Shown piece by piece: positions 12,501-23,848 of a stretch of 64,000 nucleotides of DNA. The notes beneath the pieces were generated by a model that was not told the DNA's origin, made no database searches, and saw only the letters and a program-made list of their open reading frames with translations. The first letter of the stretch is position 1; each line of letters opens with the position of its first letter. The position numbers and the translations under genes were made by a program. This DNA is from Catenaria anguillulae PL171 (Eukaryota; Blastocladiomycota; Blastocladiomycetes; Blastocladiales; Catenariaceae), in assembly GCA_002102555.1 (NCBI GenBank), contig MCFL01000002.1:806001-870000 (forward strand). The letters are read 5' to 3'.

Positions 12501-13223
12501 GGCAGTGACCTCGAGCGGCAACTGGAGGCTGCTCGCAAAATGAACGTCGAGTATCAAGACTTGCTGCAGCACCAGCGCCAGAAGCTCGAGCTCGCGCTCA
12601 ACGCGCCATCGGTACCCATCATGCATTTATCTTGCGTCGCACATCATTCTTTGCTGACAGGTCTTTTATTTACCTTCGCAGGACCGCCGGTTCGAGCGGC
12701 TCAAGGAGGAGTTGCGTGAGATCCGGAAGCACGAGACTACCTTGTCTTCCAACGCGCACGGCTCTTCAAAATCAGCCAGCACGCACGCTGCAGAATCGTC
12801 AATAAAGTCCACCGTGACTTCTCGAGTATGTGCACATTTTTCCACTTGTCTTCTTTCCTCTTCTCACCTGCGCCATCCCCCATTCAGCAAGCTGAGCCAG
12901 ACGCATTGATGGCCGAAGCACTCGACAAGCTGCAGCTGAATGGCGATTTGCCCCCTCCAAACCGCGCATGCTCACGCGCTGCTGCATCCGCCCATGGTCA
13001 GCACCAGTCCGACACCGAGCTCCAATTTGCCGCCTCCCTTCGCCACCATTCCAGCCTCTCGTCCTCGCACAACCCGTTCACCAGTCGGCCGCCAAGTCGA
13101 CCACAATCGACTGCCATTCCCTCACGCCATGCATCTGCAACCGGTGCGCAATTTAATGGCAGTGCAGAGATCGAAAACTGGCGGCGAGCTTCATTGCAAT
13201 CGCGTCCTCGCGGTGCGCCTTGA
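9501..13223 (+). CDS. CM1-motif centrosomal coiled-coil protein (centrosomin/Mto1/Pcp1 type)
   Basis: A microtubule-organising-centre scaffold. Residues about 55-85 (MTLKEQEQVIDSLRKENYQL and the following KIYFLEDRL) are a clear CM1 (Cnn_1N) motif, which in Mto1, Pcp1, Spc110, centrosomin and CDK5RAP2 binds and activates gamma-tubulin complexes. The rest is an almost unbroken, Ala/Glu/Gln/Arg-rich coiled coil, then a Ser-rich tail. Introns at 9822-9892, 11822-11945, 12425-12505, 12612-12681 and 12826-12887 all have GT...AG ends. Removing them leaves 3315 nt, divisible by three, giving 1104 residues. The tandem ATGs at 9501/9504 are the first in frame. In a flagellated fungus the protein would be expected at the centriolar MTOC, which is inference. 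It could be either an Mto1-like (cytoplasmic) or Pcp1-like (spindle-pole) member; the sequence does not decide this. Confidence 0.85.
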
Positions 13224-14966
13224 TGTGTTTTTGCGTTTCCGATCACTTTATGGAGTTTGCGTTCTTTCGACAATTTGTACATACATTCCAGCTGCCTCCT
13301 TCCTTAGCTGGCGGACCCGAAATAGTATATGCTATGTCCCACCAAGCAAGGTGTTTAACCCCTTTGCGGCCTGGTTGGGTCCCGCTGACACCCGTGTTTC
13401 AGCTGGTTTATTGCACAAGTTTGGGACACAGACCATGAATGGAATTGAAATATAGGCTAAAAGGTATTGCAAAATAATGATACTGCCAATACTTTTCTGA
13501 ATTTTTTTTATGGGATTGCTTGTGGGACTCTCCATGTGAGCATAAACTGGAACAAACGCATCTTTCAACTGGACCCAAACAGAATGCTACAGTCCTAAGG
13601 GTTTGTAACATGTTTCTTGAAGGGTAGGCTCGCCAAATTATTGACGGCGGCATGGTTTCAATCGGTTCAGTTTTGCGCTGCGAAGAACGGAAAAAAAAGA
13701 CAAGCGGACAACAGCGAGTCATTATCAATGGATTGATGGCCCATCATCCCCTGAAATCAACTTTACTTGTCTGGCGGGGCAGGGAATTGAATGGAGGGAG
13801 TCGGCGCAGAAGAAAAAAGTGGATGCGAAACTGCTCTAGTGCGGGCAGCTTCTGCCCAATCATCAAGCCGACAACTGGAAACAGTCCGATCTGCCAACCG
13901 CGGATGTACCTTTTTGTATATGTGTGTGGTGGGGTGTTCGCCATGCGCCGGATGCACAAGGGCCGAAATGGACGATTTTTGTCGTGTTGGGCGCGGGCGG
14001 CCAATCTTGTTTACAACTCGACGTCTGTGTCACTGTCTCTTGATGTCACTGTCTACTGTCACGGCTCAAGTACGTAAAGCCTAAGCTACAGCCAACAAAC
14101 GGATCAAGCCCAACGCAGGACACAAGGCAGGACGATAGCCAACATAGTGACTGTCCGGATCGGGAAACTCGGCGCGAATGGTGGAAAGGGCAGAATCGGG
14201 AAGTAGTTGGCGGGTTGTGTATCCGAGAAGGCCTGAGGCGTGGCGCTAGAGTGCATAGCGGCATTGCTTAGCGGTCATGTTTGATTAACGGGTACCCCGG
14301 ACATGAGCTTGAAAGCTGGCGTCCCGGCACATGCAGCCGGGCTTGTCGCATGGTTGGGTTGCTGTTTTTTGTTGTTGCCGTGTAGGTTGAATCAGTGCAG
14401 ATATTTCCATGCCGATCCAAGGATACGCACGGGACGAACCATCGGTCATGGAGGCATTCATTGCATGGAATAGAGAATTGAGTAGGACTTCATTACAGGG
14501 TGGTATACCTCCCATTAGTCATGAGAGTGAAGAGTGAGCGGTGCGGGAGGATGGGATCGCAACCGACACATCTGAAAACCTTATGAGAACTCGTCGTGTG
14601 TTGTAAGCCGCGAAATGCAGTAAGCCGTTGGACGCGAACGTCCAAGTCTAAAGGGTTAATCGTGTGTAACAACATACACAGACGAGAAGGCTGGCGTGGG
14701 ATGGGCATTGTTGTCAGTCATTGTTCGTGAAGGATCATGTGGGCGCTACGCACCTCAAGAGGTTGACGCGTCCGACGGCTTCAAAATTCGTAATATATAA
14801 ATATTCAAATGGGCGATTGATTCCTTCTTCTCAGCCCACTGCCGACCCAATCCACCAACTTGTCAACTGCCGGGTTTCTCTTCTGGCAAAGTCGTTCAAA
14901 CTCTTCACTCGCCGCCCTTCCTTGATCGTAGCACTCGGGCCAGCGTTCCGCCAAAACGACCCTGCA
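13224..14966 (+). other. 1.7-kb intergenic region
   Basis: This is the longest gene-free stretch in the window, lying between the CM1 gene and the class C receptor gene. Open frames here are short, overlapping and without protein-like composition, and no tRNA-like cloverleaf, ncRNA or transposon end was recognised. The last 200 nt should contain the receptor's promoter; a TATA-like element lies at 14794-14802. Confidence 0.4.
14794..14802 (+). promoter_or_regulatory. TATA-like element upstream of the class C receptor
   Basis: TATATAAAT lies about 165 nt upstream of the receptor's ATG at 14967, inside an A/T-rich island in otherwise GC-richer sequence. The placement fits a core promoter with a 5' UTR of about 100-140 nt. 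Sequence match only. Confidence 0.35.
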
Positions 14967-17900
14967 ATGAAGTGGTTCAAGGCGGGTTCACTTTGGCTTG
15001 CATGCCTCTTGCTGGTATTGCCGGCAATCTTTCATTCAGCCACAGCTCAGTATACTTTACCGGCCACGCAAACACCTAATCCCAATGCCATTAAGATTGG
15101 TTTCGGCTGCCCGTTTGCCGACGAGTGGAACACAGAGTGGTGGTTCGTGATAACCTGTGTTGGTTCCGTCCTCACTGATCGGGGTGGCCTGCAATAACGT
15201 TGATGCCTTTCAACTCTCCATGCAGCGACCAAATTGTGTTCTTGATGGACCTCCATCGCCAGCTGTTACAGTCACAAGGTGTCCTTGGCGCCCATCAAGT
15301 CCAAATTCTGCCTTATCGCGACCTCGAAATCAGCGCATTGCAAGCTTACCGTGCCTCTGATTACTTTGTGAATACTGCTCGCGTTCAAGCCGTGATCGGT
15401 TACGTTTATGGGTCCATGACGGTTCCGGCGTCGTTCCCAATCTCTCACCTTCAACTTCCTATGTGCGACGGGACCAGTGTTGGCCTCGATTTTTCCGACA
15501 AAACTCGCTTCCCAACATTTATGAGGACGATCGCTTCGCTCGATGTCATGAATAGGTGCGACTAGAATACTCTTCCGAGTCAGTTGTTGCATGAAGACGT
15601 TCCGCTGAAATCATGATCCCAATCTTTTCGCCAGAGCAACCATTGAATACTTGAGCCACATGAAATGGACAAAAAATGTGGCATACATGTACGACGCGGA
15701 TGGCACTGAGACGCAACGCTTTGTCGACGGCTGTGCAGCCAAGGGTATTGAGCTCTCGATCAAGGTCAAAATGAGCGTCCAGTACGGGACAACCAACTCT
15801 TCGGTGTACGAGCCTTGGATCCGTGCAATAAAGCAGCAAGGATCATTCATTATTGTTCTGGCGTCCGTCGACGCTCATGTCGGTTCGTGAGATAATCGCT
15901 TCGCTGTTTGCGTTGTTTCGCCCACCATAACCCGCTTGTGTTTCGTCAGCACCAATCGTGACCGAGGCCAAGCGTCAAGGCATTTTCGGGCCAGGATATT
16001 TTTGGATAACTGGCTCTTATGCCATGGATGCACCCGGTATTCGCAATACCACTGGTCTCCATTTCGTGTACCCCGAGGAAAAGGTCGGACCAGTGGCAGA
16101 CGAGCTCATTACTCGCTGGCGCCAAACCCAGTACTATCAACAACGCAAGTACGACCCATGGGCAGCTGTTCTCTTTTATGGATCTTGCCTTGGTACCTTC
16201 TCTATTCTTTCGTCGGCTGCAGCACCCTCGGCGATTCACGGCACCTTTCTTTTATCAATGCAGAGCTTATCATGCGCCGTTTCGACACGGTCCTCCGGCA
16301 ATCCACCGACTCGAATCCTCTTCAGTCGCTTCTTTCGGGCCAGTATCGCGCTTTACTGTCGTCGCCAGGTAACTACTCATTGGGACCCAATAGCATGACT
16401 CCGACAGGCCCAATTGTGCTTGATGCCAATGGTGACCGTTTGCCGGACATCACCATTTACCACATCAACGGTCAGGGCAAGTATGGCAAGCGAGCAATTT
16501 GGAACCCGTCGACCGGATTCCGCGACTTCAACCCTGTCGTGTATCCTGGCAATGTGACGGAGACACCGCGCGACGTTATCCCTATCGAAGAGCTCGCGAC
16601 TTGGGAAGCATACAGTTCACCGCTCGGTGGAGTTCTCATCTTCTTGTGTATGTTGGGAGCAGCAATGGCCAGTGTATTAGGCGCCATTTATGTCATGTTT
16701 GCGAGCAATCCAATCATCAAGCGTGCCAGTCCAAGGATTTGTCTGGTGATGATACTTGGCACCATCATCGGTACGACTTGTGTTTCTTTCCAAAGAATCC
16801 ACTCGAGGCCATTTGGGACCGTCGTTCTCACACCTGGTCTGTTGTATCCATCAGGATTCGCAACCATTTTCACCGTCTTTGGCAAGCCAACGACTGCTTC
16901 CTGCATCCTGGATGCATGGCTGCTTCCGACCTCCTTTTCACTTGTTTTCGGCAACCTCATTACCAAGTCGTATCGCATTTACCGCGTTTTTTCTTCCACA
17001 AGACGCATCAAACCGATGATGGACAGTGCGGTCGTCATGGCGAGTCTCTTCATTTGGCTCGTCCAAGTCGTCATCTTGATAGCATGGATGATCATTGACC
17101 CACCAATCCCTCGCGTGGCATCACCGTTCCCGGGAAGCTACTACTGGACTTGCTCTTCGGCATCCTCTTCTCTTCAGACTGGATTCGTGTCCGCGTTGGT
17201 AGGGTACAACGCGTTCTGGCTCCTCGTTGGCTTTGTCATGGCGTGGGTGACACGGGCGCTTCCATCGGAATATGGCGAAGCCAAGTGGATCGCCACCTCG
17301 GCCTATTTCGTCACCTTTGTTTGCCTCTTTGCCGTCCCAATTCTCAGCATCCAAGTGATCCCCATGTCAGTTAAGGCTCCCTTCAAGGGACTCGCCGTGT
17401 TTGTCGCTTTGACGACGGTCAATTCGCTCATGTTTGTTCCACGGGCGTATTCGGTCGCGTTCAAAAAACAGGTTGGGTCGTCCTCTTCCTCACGTATGGC
17501 GTCCATGATGCAGAGCAAAGCCGGAACTGCGTCGCAAGCATCAGCTTCCGTGGCAGTTCACACGCTGCAGGCATCGCCAACAGAGGCACCCGCGTCGCCA
17601 AGTCCAAGCGAACAAAACCTGATTTCCAAGGCAGGAGCAGGACATTCGTCGAACCGGAAAATGTCAGCAACTTCAACTGTGCCCGCCGTTCAAGTCGCCG
17701 CGAATGCACCGAAACCAGCTCATGTCTTCTTTTCGCGCAAAGTAGGTGTCGTGGATGTATTTGAGCAAGGCATCATCTCGTACGATGCGTCGAGTCTCGT
17801 GTATGCCCATGTGGTCTTGAAGAAACCCAAAGGATCCGAGAACAGTACGGCGGCTCAAGAACACAAGCTCTTGCCCGTGGAGTCGTTCAAAGACCGTGCC

Positions 17901-18110
17901 GGATTCGCGTGGGCATTGGCCAAGGGTGTGGGAGAGAAACGGTCGTCACATCAAGTCTTGGACGTTGCGGAGGATGCCCAAGCATTGACCATTCACTTCA
18001 CATTGACCGGGATGCAAAAGAATGGACCTTGGGCGGTCAAATTTGTCGAGCAAAGTGCGTATGCGCAATGGCTCTCGTGGTACAAGCAGATGGAGCATGT
18101 CGATGTTTGA
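14967..18110 (+). CDS. Class C (GABA-B/mGluR-like) GPCR with extracellular binding domain and C-terminal PH-like region
   Basis: A plasma-membrane receptor. Residues 1-28 form a signal peptide (LACLLLVLPAIFHSATAQ). A periplasmic-binding-protein-like ligand domain follows (IKIGFGCPF..., QAVIGYVYGS, GYFWITGSYAMDAPG, KYDPWAAVLF). Seven TM helices begin at about PLGGVLIFLCMLGAAM. TM3 ends FGNLITKSYRIYRVF and TM7 ends MFVPRAYSVAFKKQ, both class C signatures. Introns 15143-15225, 15556-15634, 15883-15949 and 16193-16263 have GT...AG ends; removal leaves 2844 nt and 947 residues. The cytoplasmic tail has a Ser-rich linker, then about 120 residues (HVFFSRKVGVVDVFEQG...) with a final amphipathic helix, VKFVEQSAYAQWLSWYKQM, like the closing helix of PH domains. 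It converges on another seven-TM gene with 237 nt between stops. The ligand is unknown. Confidence 0.9.
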
Positions 18111-18276
18111 GAACAGAAGCGCTGGATTGTCTTCCCATGTCTGGCTCATGTGGAATCTAGAACAGTGAGTAAGTACGAGTACCCGCATGGGTAGATTTGC
18201 GAGGAACATATAGTAGCTGTCTCGAAATATTCAGAAATCAAACAAGACGCAGATGAGCAACGGTTTTTTTTTCAAC

Positions 18277-18300
18277 TCAAATCAAATCAAATCAAATCAA
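18277..18300 (+). repeat. (TCAAA)n microsatellite
   Basis: Nearly five tandem copies of a 5-nt unit follow an oligo-T run in the short gap between two convergent genes. It probably lies in a 3' UTR. Confidence 0.6.
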
Positions 18301-18347
18301 TTGCGAGCGGGTGCTCCACTGACGCCAATCGGCGGACCGAATACCTC

Positions 18348-19898
18348 TTAATCATCATCGCCATCTTGACCTTCTTTTCCATTCAGCACAAGTTTCTTGA
18401 TGTACTCGTTCATGAAGAACGCAATCCCGTTGACAAGCCCACTGCAGTTGCACGCAATGACCGCGATAAGCACCGAGAAGGGTTCAATGACCTCGCAGAA
18501 CAAGGAAATCGAAACTGCCAAGAGCGACAGCGACATGGGGATATACAGGTATCCAGCTGACCTCATAATGTTGCCCAAGCAGAAAGCAGCCAGCTGGGCT
18601 CGAGTAATCACCGGCTTGCGCGTATCGACGATGGCAACGGCTGTCGACTTTTCGGAAATAGCCGATTTTGCTCCGCTCGCCCCGAAAGTTATCGACTGGG
18701 AACCATTGTGTGACTTGCTGATTGGTGAGACAACCCCCGATCCGAGACCACCAGCCGGGTCGCCTTGGCTGTTTTGCTGAGAAACAGATTGTGAGCCTGA
18801 TGCAGTCGCACCCCCACCAAAGCTCACGACTTCAGAGATGATTCGGCGAATGTTGAAGGTATTAAGATCAGCTGCCATGCCGTGCGATGCCAACTTTTTG
18901 CTGATGGCAATGTACCCGCCCATGGTCGCAAACGCGTTGATACCAGACACGAGAGCAGCTGCCAGAGTCAGCAACTTTCCTCCAAGCGTCTTTGCGTCGC
19001 CCAACATCCTGTTCATCCCACCGAGTCAGCGCACAAGAATATAAACATATCATGGCTGAGTCAAAATCAAACATACCAGTAACCAGTGGGTCCGAATGAT
19101 TGCGTGAAATAGAAGACGGGAACCAAGGCGATGATTGGCCCCGCGCAAACAGCATGGAACTTCCAATCGTAGCGACCAAATTTGACCTGGTAGTTGTGGC
19201 AAACTTTTGCGTATGTGTACGCAGAGAGCACAGCATGCACCATTTGATGGTACTGCGGTGTCCGACCGATGGAGGTGGGTGCAGACGCGTCAGAGAATGG
19301 TCAGACCGGCAGTCGGAAGAAGAAAGCTCGTACTCCGAGGAAAACCCACAGGTTAATGGCGAGCCCGATTGACACTGAGCGGTCCGGAAATGTCTTGTTG
19401 TGAATGAGCCACTGAATACACAGATCATAGAGTAGGTAAGATCACGAAATCCCATATACCCGAGCCGAGTGCCAGATGGGAACGTTACCACATGATCCAC
19501 CAAGTGACTCATTCCCCAAATTGCGTCAACGATCGCAATGTACATGGTTAACCGGGTCGGAAATGCGCGACTGCCAGGGTGTTTCGTTCTCACCGGGTTT
19601 GGATCATTTGGGCGAGGGTGCCCGCCGCCTACTGATCCGTGACAGCAAGGAATGCGTCAGGACGACTTACGGTTCTGCACGCATACGCTGGCTGAATATG
19701 CGTCGTACCCCTTTTCCGAAAGAAGATATGGGTCAAGACACTGACACATGCTGTCATGGACATGAGAATGACCATGACTGCAACGATGTGAATGGCCCAG
19801 AACATGGGCCAGTTTCCCATGGCGGCAGAGTAGGACTCACTGGTTGAGCTGACTGGAATGAGCCAGCCAGAGCTGCTAGTGTTGTTGATGCTTGCCAT
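18348..19898 (-). CDS. Seven-transmembrane GPCR-like receptor
   Basis: Five exons encode a polytopic protein with an outside N-terminus of about 30 residues. TM1 is WAIHIVAVMVILMSMTACV. TM2 is MYIAIVDAIWGMSHLVDHVW, continuing across an intron into LIHNKTFPDRS. TM3 contains LAINLWVFLGVRAFFF, and later helices include MVHAVLSAYTYAKVC and IIALVPVFYFTQSFGPTGYW. The last exon has LLTLAAALVSGINAFATMGG, a long Ser/Gly-rich third cytoplasmic loop, LAAFCLGNIMRSAGYLYIP and FSVLIAVIACNCSGLVNGI. Three of the four introns are clear: one splits HV|W, one follows FFFRLP, one splits W in GYW|MLG. The first, after PAYA, is imprecise. The layout resembles fungal cAMP-receptor/Git3-like GPCRs, but I cannot assign a class. 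It is tail to tail with the class C receptor. Confidence 0.8.
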
Positions 19899-20241
19899 GA
19901 CTTTTCGACTGATTGATTCGATGATCGTTAATGAGAGAGGAAGCTGTTAATCAATGCACGTGAAGGTGTGGGTCGGGGATACTCGTGCTCAGATCCATGT
20001 TATTGATGGGTCGTCCGCTGAGTTCAAATGTCGGTAAGTCGCACTTGGATCCGATCTTGAATGTCACTAATCATGTTCGCAGTGTTCGCTCCCCGCACAC
20101 GGTTTATCGTGTGCTGCCGTCGCGACTTTCGGGTTGTGAAAGAGCTTGCAAATGATTTTCGTGGTCGCCTTCCAGCACAAAAGCGATTAGTATCCAAAAG
20201 TGCTGCTGATACGCACAGCAAACCGTCGAAAGCAGCACAAA
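19899..20241 (-). other. Short intergenic region
   Basis: This 343-nt gap lies upstream of the seven-TM gene and downstream of the NPR3 stop, so it should carry the receptor promoter and the NPR3 3' UTR. I see no gene, RNA or strong motif. Confidence 0.35.
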
Positions 20242-23200
20242 TCATGCATGTAACACAGTCACGACCTCACCTGCATACGCTGCCAAGACCGCCTTCAGAT
20301 CTTTCCTCACCGTCCCCGTACGATACATGATTTCGTCGGTATGAAAGCGTCCCGTAAAGTATGGCGCCACCCGCTCAAACACGGCCGCCAAATTACCCGG
20401 CTGCGTCGCCGCCACCAGCCTCACCCACTCCCTCACACCAAGTGGCATATCCACCCACGGAATCGTTGCCGGAAGCGTACACTTGATCTGCTCGGGCCGG
20501 GGCATCCCCTGCGCGCCAGACGCGCCAGCAGTCGCGCCGAGCACTGCCGAGCTGCCCTCAGTGCCACAAAGTTGCTCGAAATCCGACAGCGACAGGTGCG
20601 GCATGCGGACGAGAATGGCGGGGACTTTGAGCAGGACAAAGGTATGGAGCTGAATGAGGATGCCGCGGGCAACGAGGAAGGCGACCGCGTCCTGGTACGT
20701 TGAACGCAAGTCGCGCGAGGGCACGTGTGCAGAGAGAAACCTAGGAGGCCCCGTTGTCAGTTGCGAGATAAAGTCAATCAAGTCCAAGCCGGGGAACTGA
20801 TTGTGGAAGTCGCGGGCTAGTGGCGATGCATCGGGATGCGAAGCAGCAATCGACAGCTGCACCATGTCACATTCGGGGTCCACGGCTACAACGGACCGCA
20901 ACGAGATTGGGTGAATGAGGCGCGCCATGCCCCAGAAGATGAGGTGTGCAGCAACGCGCAGCAGCTGGTACAGCGGTACTTGGAAGTGGATGTGAGCTTC
21001 GGTGAACGAGACGGAGGGTTTGAACCACCGAACAAAGTCGGCTACGAGCGGGCTTGCATCAGAAGGCAGGCGGGCCAGGATGGCATCGCGGTCGCCGACA
21101 AACGCAAGCGAATGGTAGCTGCGAATCAGTGGAAAATAGCCAGGGCGAGAGGCGCCGCCTGGATCAGCGGCAAGCGCCACCGGATCAGGCTCGAGCGCGT
21201 CCCAGGGCAAATTGTTTACAAGCCCGGGGGTTGGGCGCGGGCGGGCCAAATCCCACGGCAATGGGTCGCCAAACATGGGAAAGTCGGATAAAGTCGCGAC
21301 ACTGTCAAAGTCAACGTCTGGCTCGAGCTCGTCCGTGATGAGTACAGAGTTGGCCGTGGGCACGCGACGGGGTGGAACTTGAATGGTGACGTTGATGTGG
21401 TTGTTGACGAGCAAGTGGGCAGGAGCATCTGCGAGAATGGCTGTGTAGGTTTGTGCGAGCAGGTGATTGAGCTCGCAGCGAGTCGAACCGGACGACAAAT
21501 GATCCATGTGGTGCATGTACGACGAAGCCGACTGGCCGCGCGAATGACTTTGCGGCTGATTCTGAGCTGATGCGCCAGAATGCCTTGCCCCACCAGAAAT
21601 TCCACTTGCGCCGCCTCCGCCACTTGAGCGGTCTCGAAGGGCAATAGCCGCTTCCCGCGCGACAAACTCGTGTCTCAACTGTTCGTGCCTGAGCGCCCAC
21701 GTTAATGGGACCGCCACGTGCGTGTACAGAGACTCTGCCCACTCGCGCGACCCCGGCCCCAAGTCGGCCAAAATGAAAACGACATGAAACATGTTGATAT
21801 GCAAGCGAGCCGACGACGAGGATCCGCCAGGCGGCGGTAGACCAGAGTCAGCCCCAGCCCCAGCCCCAGGTGCTCCCGCTGAACTCCTGCGCCTTGATGC
21901 CGCGTATGCGTCTTCATAAATTGACGTGGATGGCGGCGCTGAGCCGTCCGACCTGCGCCGGGGTGTCGCCCATTTGCGGTACTGGCCCGGGTGCGACTTT
22001 GACCGCGCCAACCCACCGCCGCCGCCACCGCCAACGCCAGCAGGATCGTCCGAATCCGAATCGACGGCCAAATCCACCGACTTGAGGGCGGGCGTATTTG
22101 GGGCGGTGCTCATCGGCACACTCAATCTTCGACTTGCACCCGCGGGCGACCCTTTCCATGGCGGACTGAAATGGACTCGACCCGCGCCACCCGACCGCGC
22201 AGCATCATCCACGTCGGTGTCGTTACCATCATCGTCACCTGTCGTGTACATACCGCCGTCCCAATCGCTATCCGTGCTACACACTTGGTGTTGCTGCTGT
22301 TGCGCAAAAGCCATGGATCCACCAAACGACGATCTCTTTTTGTGCCTGCCCTTTGCGCCGGCACCGCTCCGGCGTCCTCCTGCACTCGGACCGCCACCGC
22401 CATCGGCCTTGTCGGAATCGTGCTCATCGTCGCTGCTATTGTAAACGACTTGGCCATTGGCCAACGACGTGGACGAAGACGACGAAGTATTGGGACTGGC
22501 GTCACCCGCAGCGGGCTCCTTTTCGTTTTCGTCCTCGGTGTCCTCGTCGCGCATGTACCTGGCCATGCGGTGCTTGTAGTAAGGCGCCATACCCGGGTAT
22601 CGGCCGCACACTGGCGCCAGCTTGGCGCCCGTGAGGCCCACGGGGAGCCCAAGAAATTGGACGTTGCCGACGGTGAGCTCAAAGGGAGTGTCGCAGCATG
22701 CAGGCTTTGGGGCAAGGAGGTCTGCGAGAAGTGGAAGCTCAAAGCCCAGGAGCGTGTTGTTGGTTGCCAGCGAGGTTGCAGACGTGGTAGTCGGCTGGGA
22801 TGTGGGTTGAGAAGGATCGGTGGTTGCTGCTGTGGTCGTTGACTTTGTTGTCGTACTGGCCGCGGTCGTCGGTCGTGTTGCCGACTGCTCACCCATCAAC
22901 ATGCCCGCGACAGTGGTGCCAGGACCGCCGATCTTGCCATCATGCGTCGTAGGGCCCGCGCTACTCCTCATTCCACCGACAGCCGTGGCCCCGCCGCCCT
23001 CTGATGCAAACGCAATCGACCCACGCTTTGAAATTGGCGGAACCAAATGCGGGGTTCCGTACGATGGCATGTCGGTGAGGAGCGCAGCGAGGGGTGTCGC
23101 CAGCGACTCCTTGGCGAGTGCCAGAGGCGCCGAGCCGTGCAGCGGGGCGGTTGCCAAGGCCTTGTACGATGTGTGCGTGTGGCCATGGTGGGCAAACGAG

Positions 23201-23535
23201 AGATGATGGCTGCCTTGGGCACCGGCGGCCAGCTGCGCAGGAGAGGGAGGGTTGGGCGGGTAGTGGGCGACAATGTGGTGGCCGCGGGAGGAGCCGACAA
23301 CGAGGGCTATACCCAACAATGGGCAGTTTGTAGCCGTTGGGGTTGCTGGAGGGTTGATTGGCAAGGAAGGGAGCGGCGGCGGTGGGGCGGCAGTCGCTGT
23401 CACGGTCGATCCGTGATGGGCGGCCGTGGCATTGGCATTGGCGTTGTGGTTGGCATTGGCGGCGGTTCGCTTCATTGCATGGCCTATAAACTTCATAGAG
23501 TGTGCAGAGTGGGATTGGCAAAAGAGCAGGTCCAT
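20242..23535 (-). CDS. NPR3: Nitrogen permease regulator 3 (GATOR1/SEACIT subunit)
   Basis: NPR3/NPRL3 pairs with NPR2 in the GATOR1/SEACIT complex, which restrains TORC1 at the vacuole/lysosome on amino-acid or nitrogen starvation. This intronless gene gives 1097 residues. The N-terminal family motif LLGIALVVGSSRGHHIVAHY is near residue 75. The longin-type core continues at NMFHVVFILADLGPGSREW with EQLRHEFVAREA helices, and the middle/C-terminal NPR3 region at HFQVPLYQLLRVAAHLIFWG. The end TVRKDLKAVLAAYAGEVV fits a winged-helix-like finish. Between core segments are long low-complexity insertions: a Thr-rich run, an acidic run with DEDTEDENEKE, and Ser/Gly/Pro-rich stretches. These account for a length similar to yeast Npr3 and well above animal NPRL3. 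MDLLFCQ is the first ATG; the Met 14 codons later is an alternative. Confidence 0.88.
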   Translation of the reverse strand: MDLLFCQSHSAHSMKFIGHAMKRTAANANHNANANATAAHHGSTVTATAAPPPPLPSLPINPPATPTATNCPLLGIALVVGSSRGHHIVAHYPPNPPSPAQLAAGAQGSHHLSFAHHGHTHTSYKALATAPLHGSAPLALAKESLATPLAALLTDMPSYGTPHLVPPISKRGSIAFASEGGGATAVGGMRSSAGPTTHDGKIGGPGTTVAGMLMGEQSATRPTTAASTTTKSTTTAATTDPSQPTSQPTTTSATSLATNNTLLGFELPLLADLLAPKPACCDTPFELTVGNVQFLGLPVGLTGAKLAPVCGRYPGMAPYYKHRMARYMRDEDTEDENEKEPAAGDASPNTSSSSSTSLANGQVVYNSSDDEHDSDKADGGGGPSAGGRRSGAGAKGRHKKRSSFGGSMAFAQQQQHQVCSTDSDWDGGMYTTGDDDGNDTDVDDAARSGGAGRVHFSPPWKGSPAGASRRLSVPMSTAPNTPALKSVDLAVDSDSDDPAGVGGGGGGGLARSKSHPGQYRKWATPRRRSDGSAPPSTSIYEDAYAASRRRSSAGAPGAGAGADSGLPPPGGSSSSARLHINMFHVVFILADLGPGSREWAESLYTHVAVPLTWALRHEQLRHEFVAREAAIALRDRSSGGGGASGISGGARHSGASAQNQPQSHSRGQSASSYMHHMDHLSSGSTRCELNHLLAQTYTAILADAPAHLLVNNHINVTIQVPPRRVPTANSVLITDELEPDVDFDSVATLSDFPMFGDPLPWDLARPRPTPGLVNNLPWDALEPDPVALAADPGGASRPGYFPLIRSYHSLAFVGDRDAILARLPSDASPLVADFVRWFKPSVSFTEAHIHFQVPLYQLLRVAAHLIFWGMARLIHPISLRSVVAVDPECDMVQLSIAASHPDASPLARDFHNQFPGLDLIDFISQLTTGPPRFLSAHVPSRDLRSTYQDAVAFLVARGILIQLHTFVLLKVPAILVRMPHLSLSDFEQLCGTEGSSAVLGATAGASGAQGMPRPEQIKCTLPATIPWVDMPLGVREWVRLVAATQPGNLAAVFERVAPYFTGRFHTDEIMYRTGTVRKDLKAVLAAYAGEVVTVLHA

Positions 23536-23848
23536 CCGATTGTGTGTATTGATTGGAATGTTAACATTGAATATACTACATCGACATCATACGTCGATCC
23601 AGGGTCCCCCATTTTGAGATTGGGGGAAGGGAAAGCTGGAGGCGTGTCAGATGACTAAAGAATATTGTGAAAGGATGCTGCCAGTGAGTATGCCTGGACA
23701 TGAGGACCGAAGGTGACGGTTGCAGGGATGTGCTGGTACCATTGCGGAATGTGACTGGCGAGTATGTAAGCTGAGCCTTGCCCTCGTTTCATTGGTGGGT
23801 CAGTGTCCGGCTGCAGCATAAAAAATGGCGGTGGCGGCCTTCTCGAAC

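Noticed and set aside
13652..14084. Plus-strand frames of about 100-140 codons in the 1.7-kb intergenic region
   Set aside because: They overlap each other in different frames, with Cys/Arg-rich, non-protein-like content and no intron or domain evidence.
22122..22892. Long Arg/Thr/Gln-rich minus-strand frame within NPR3
   Set aside because: It is a shifted reading of low-complexity, GC-rich NPR3 insertions with no family features.
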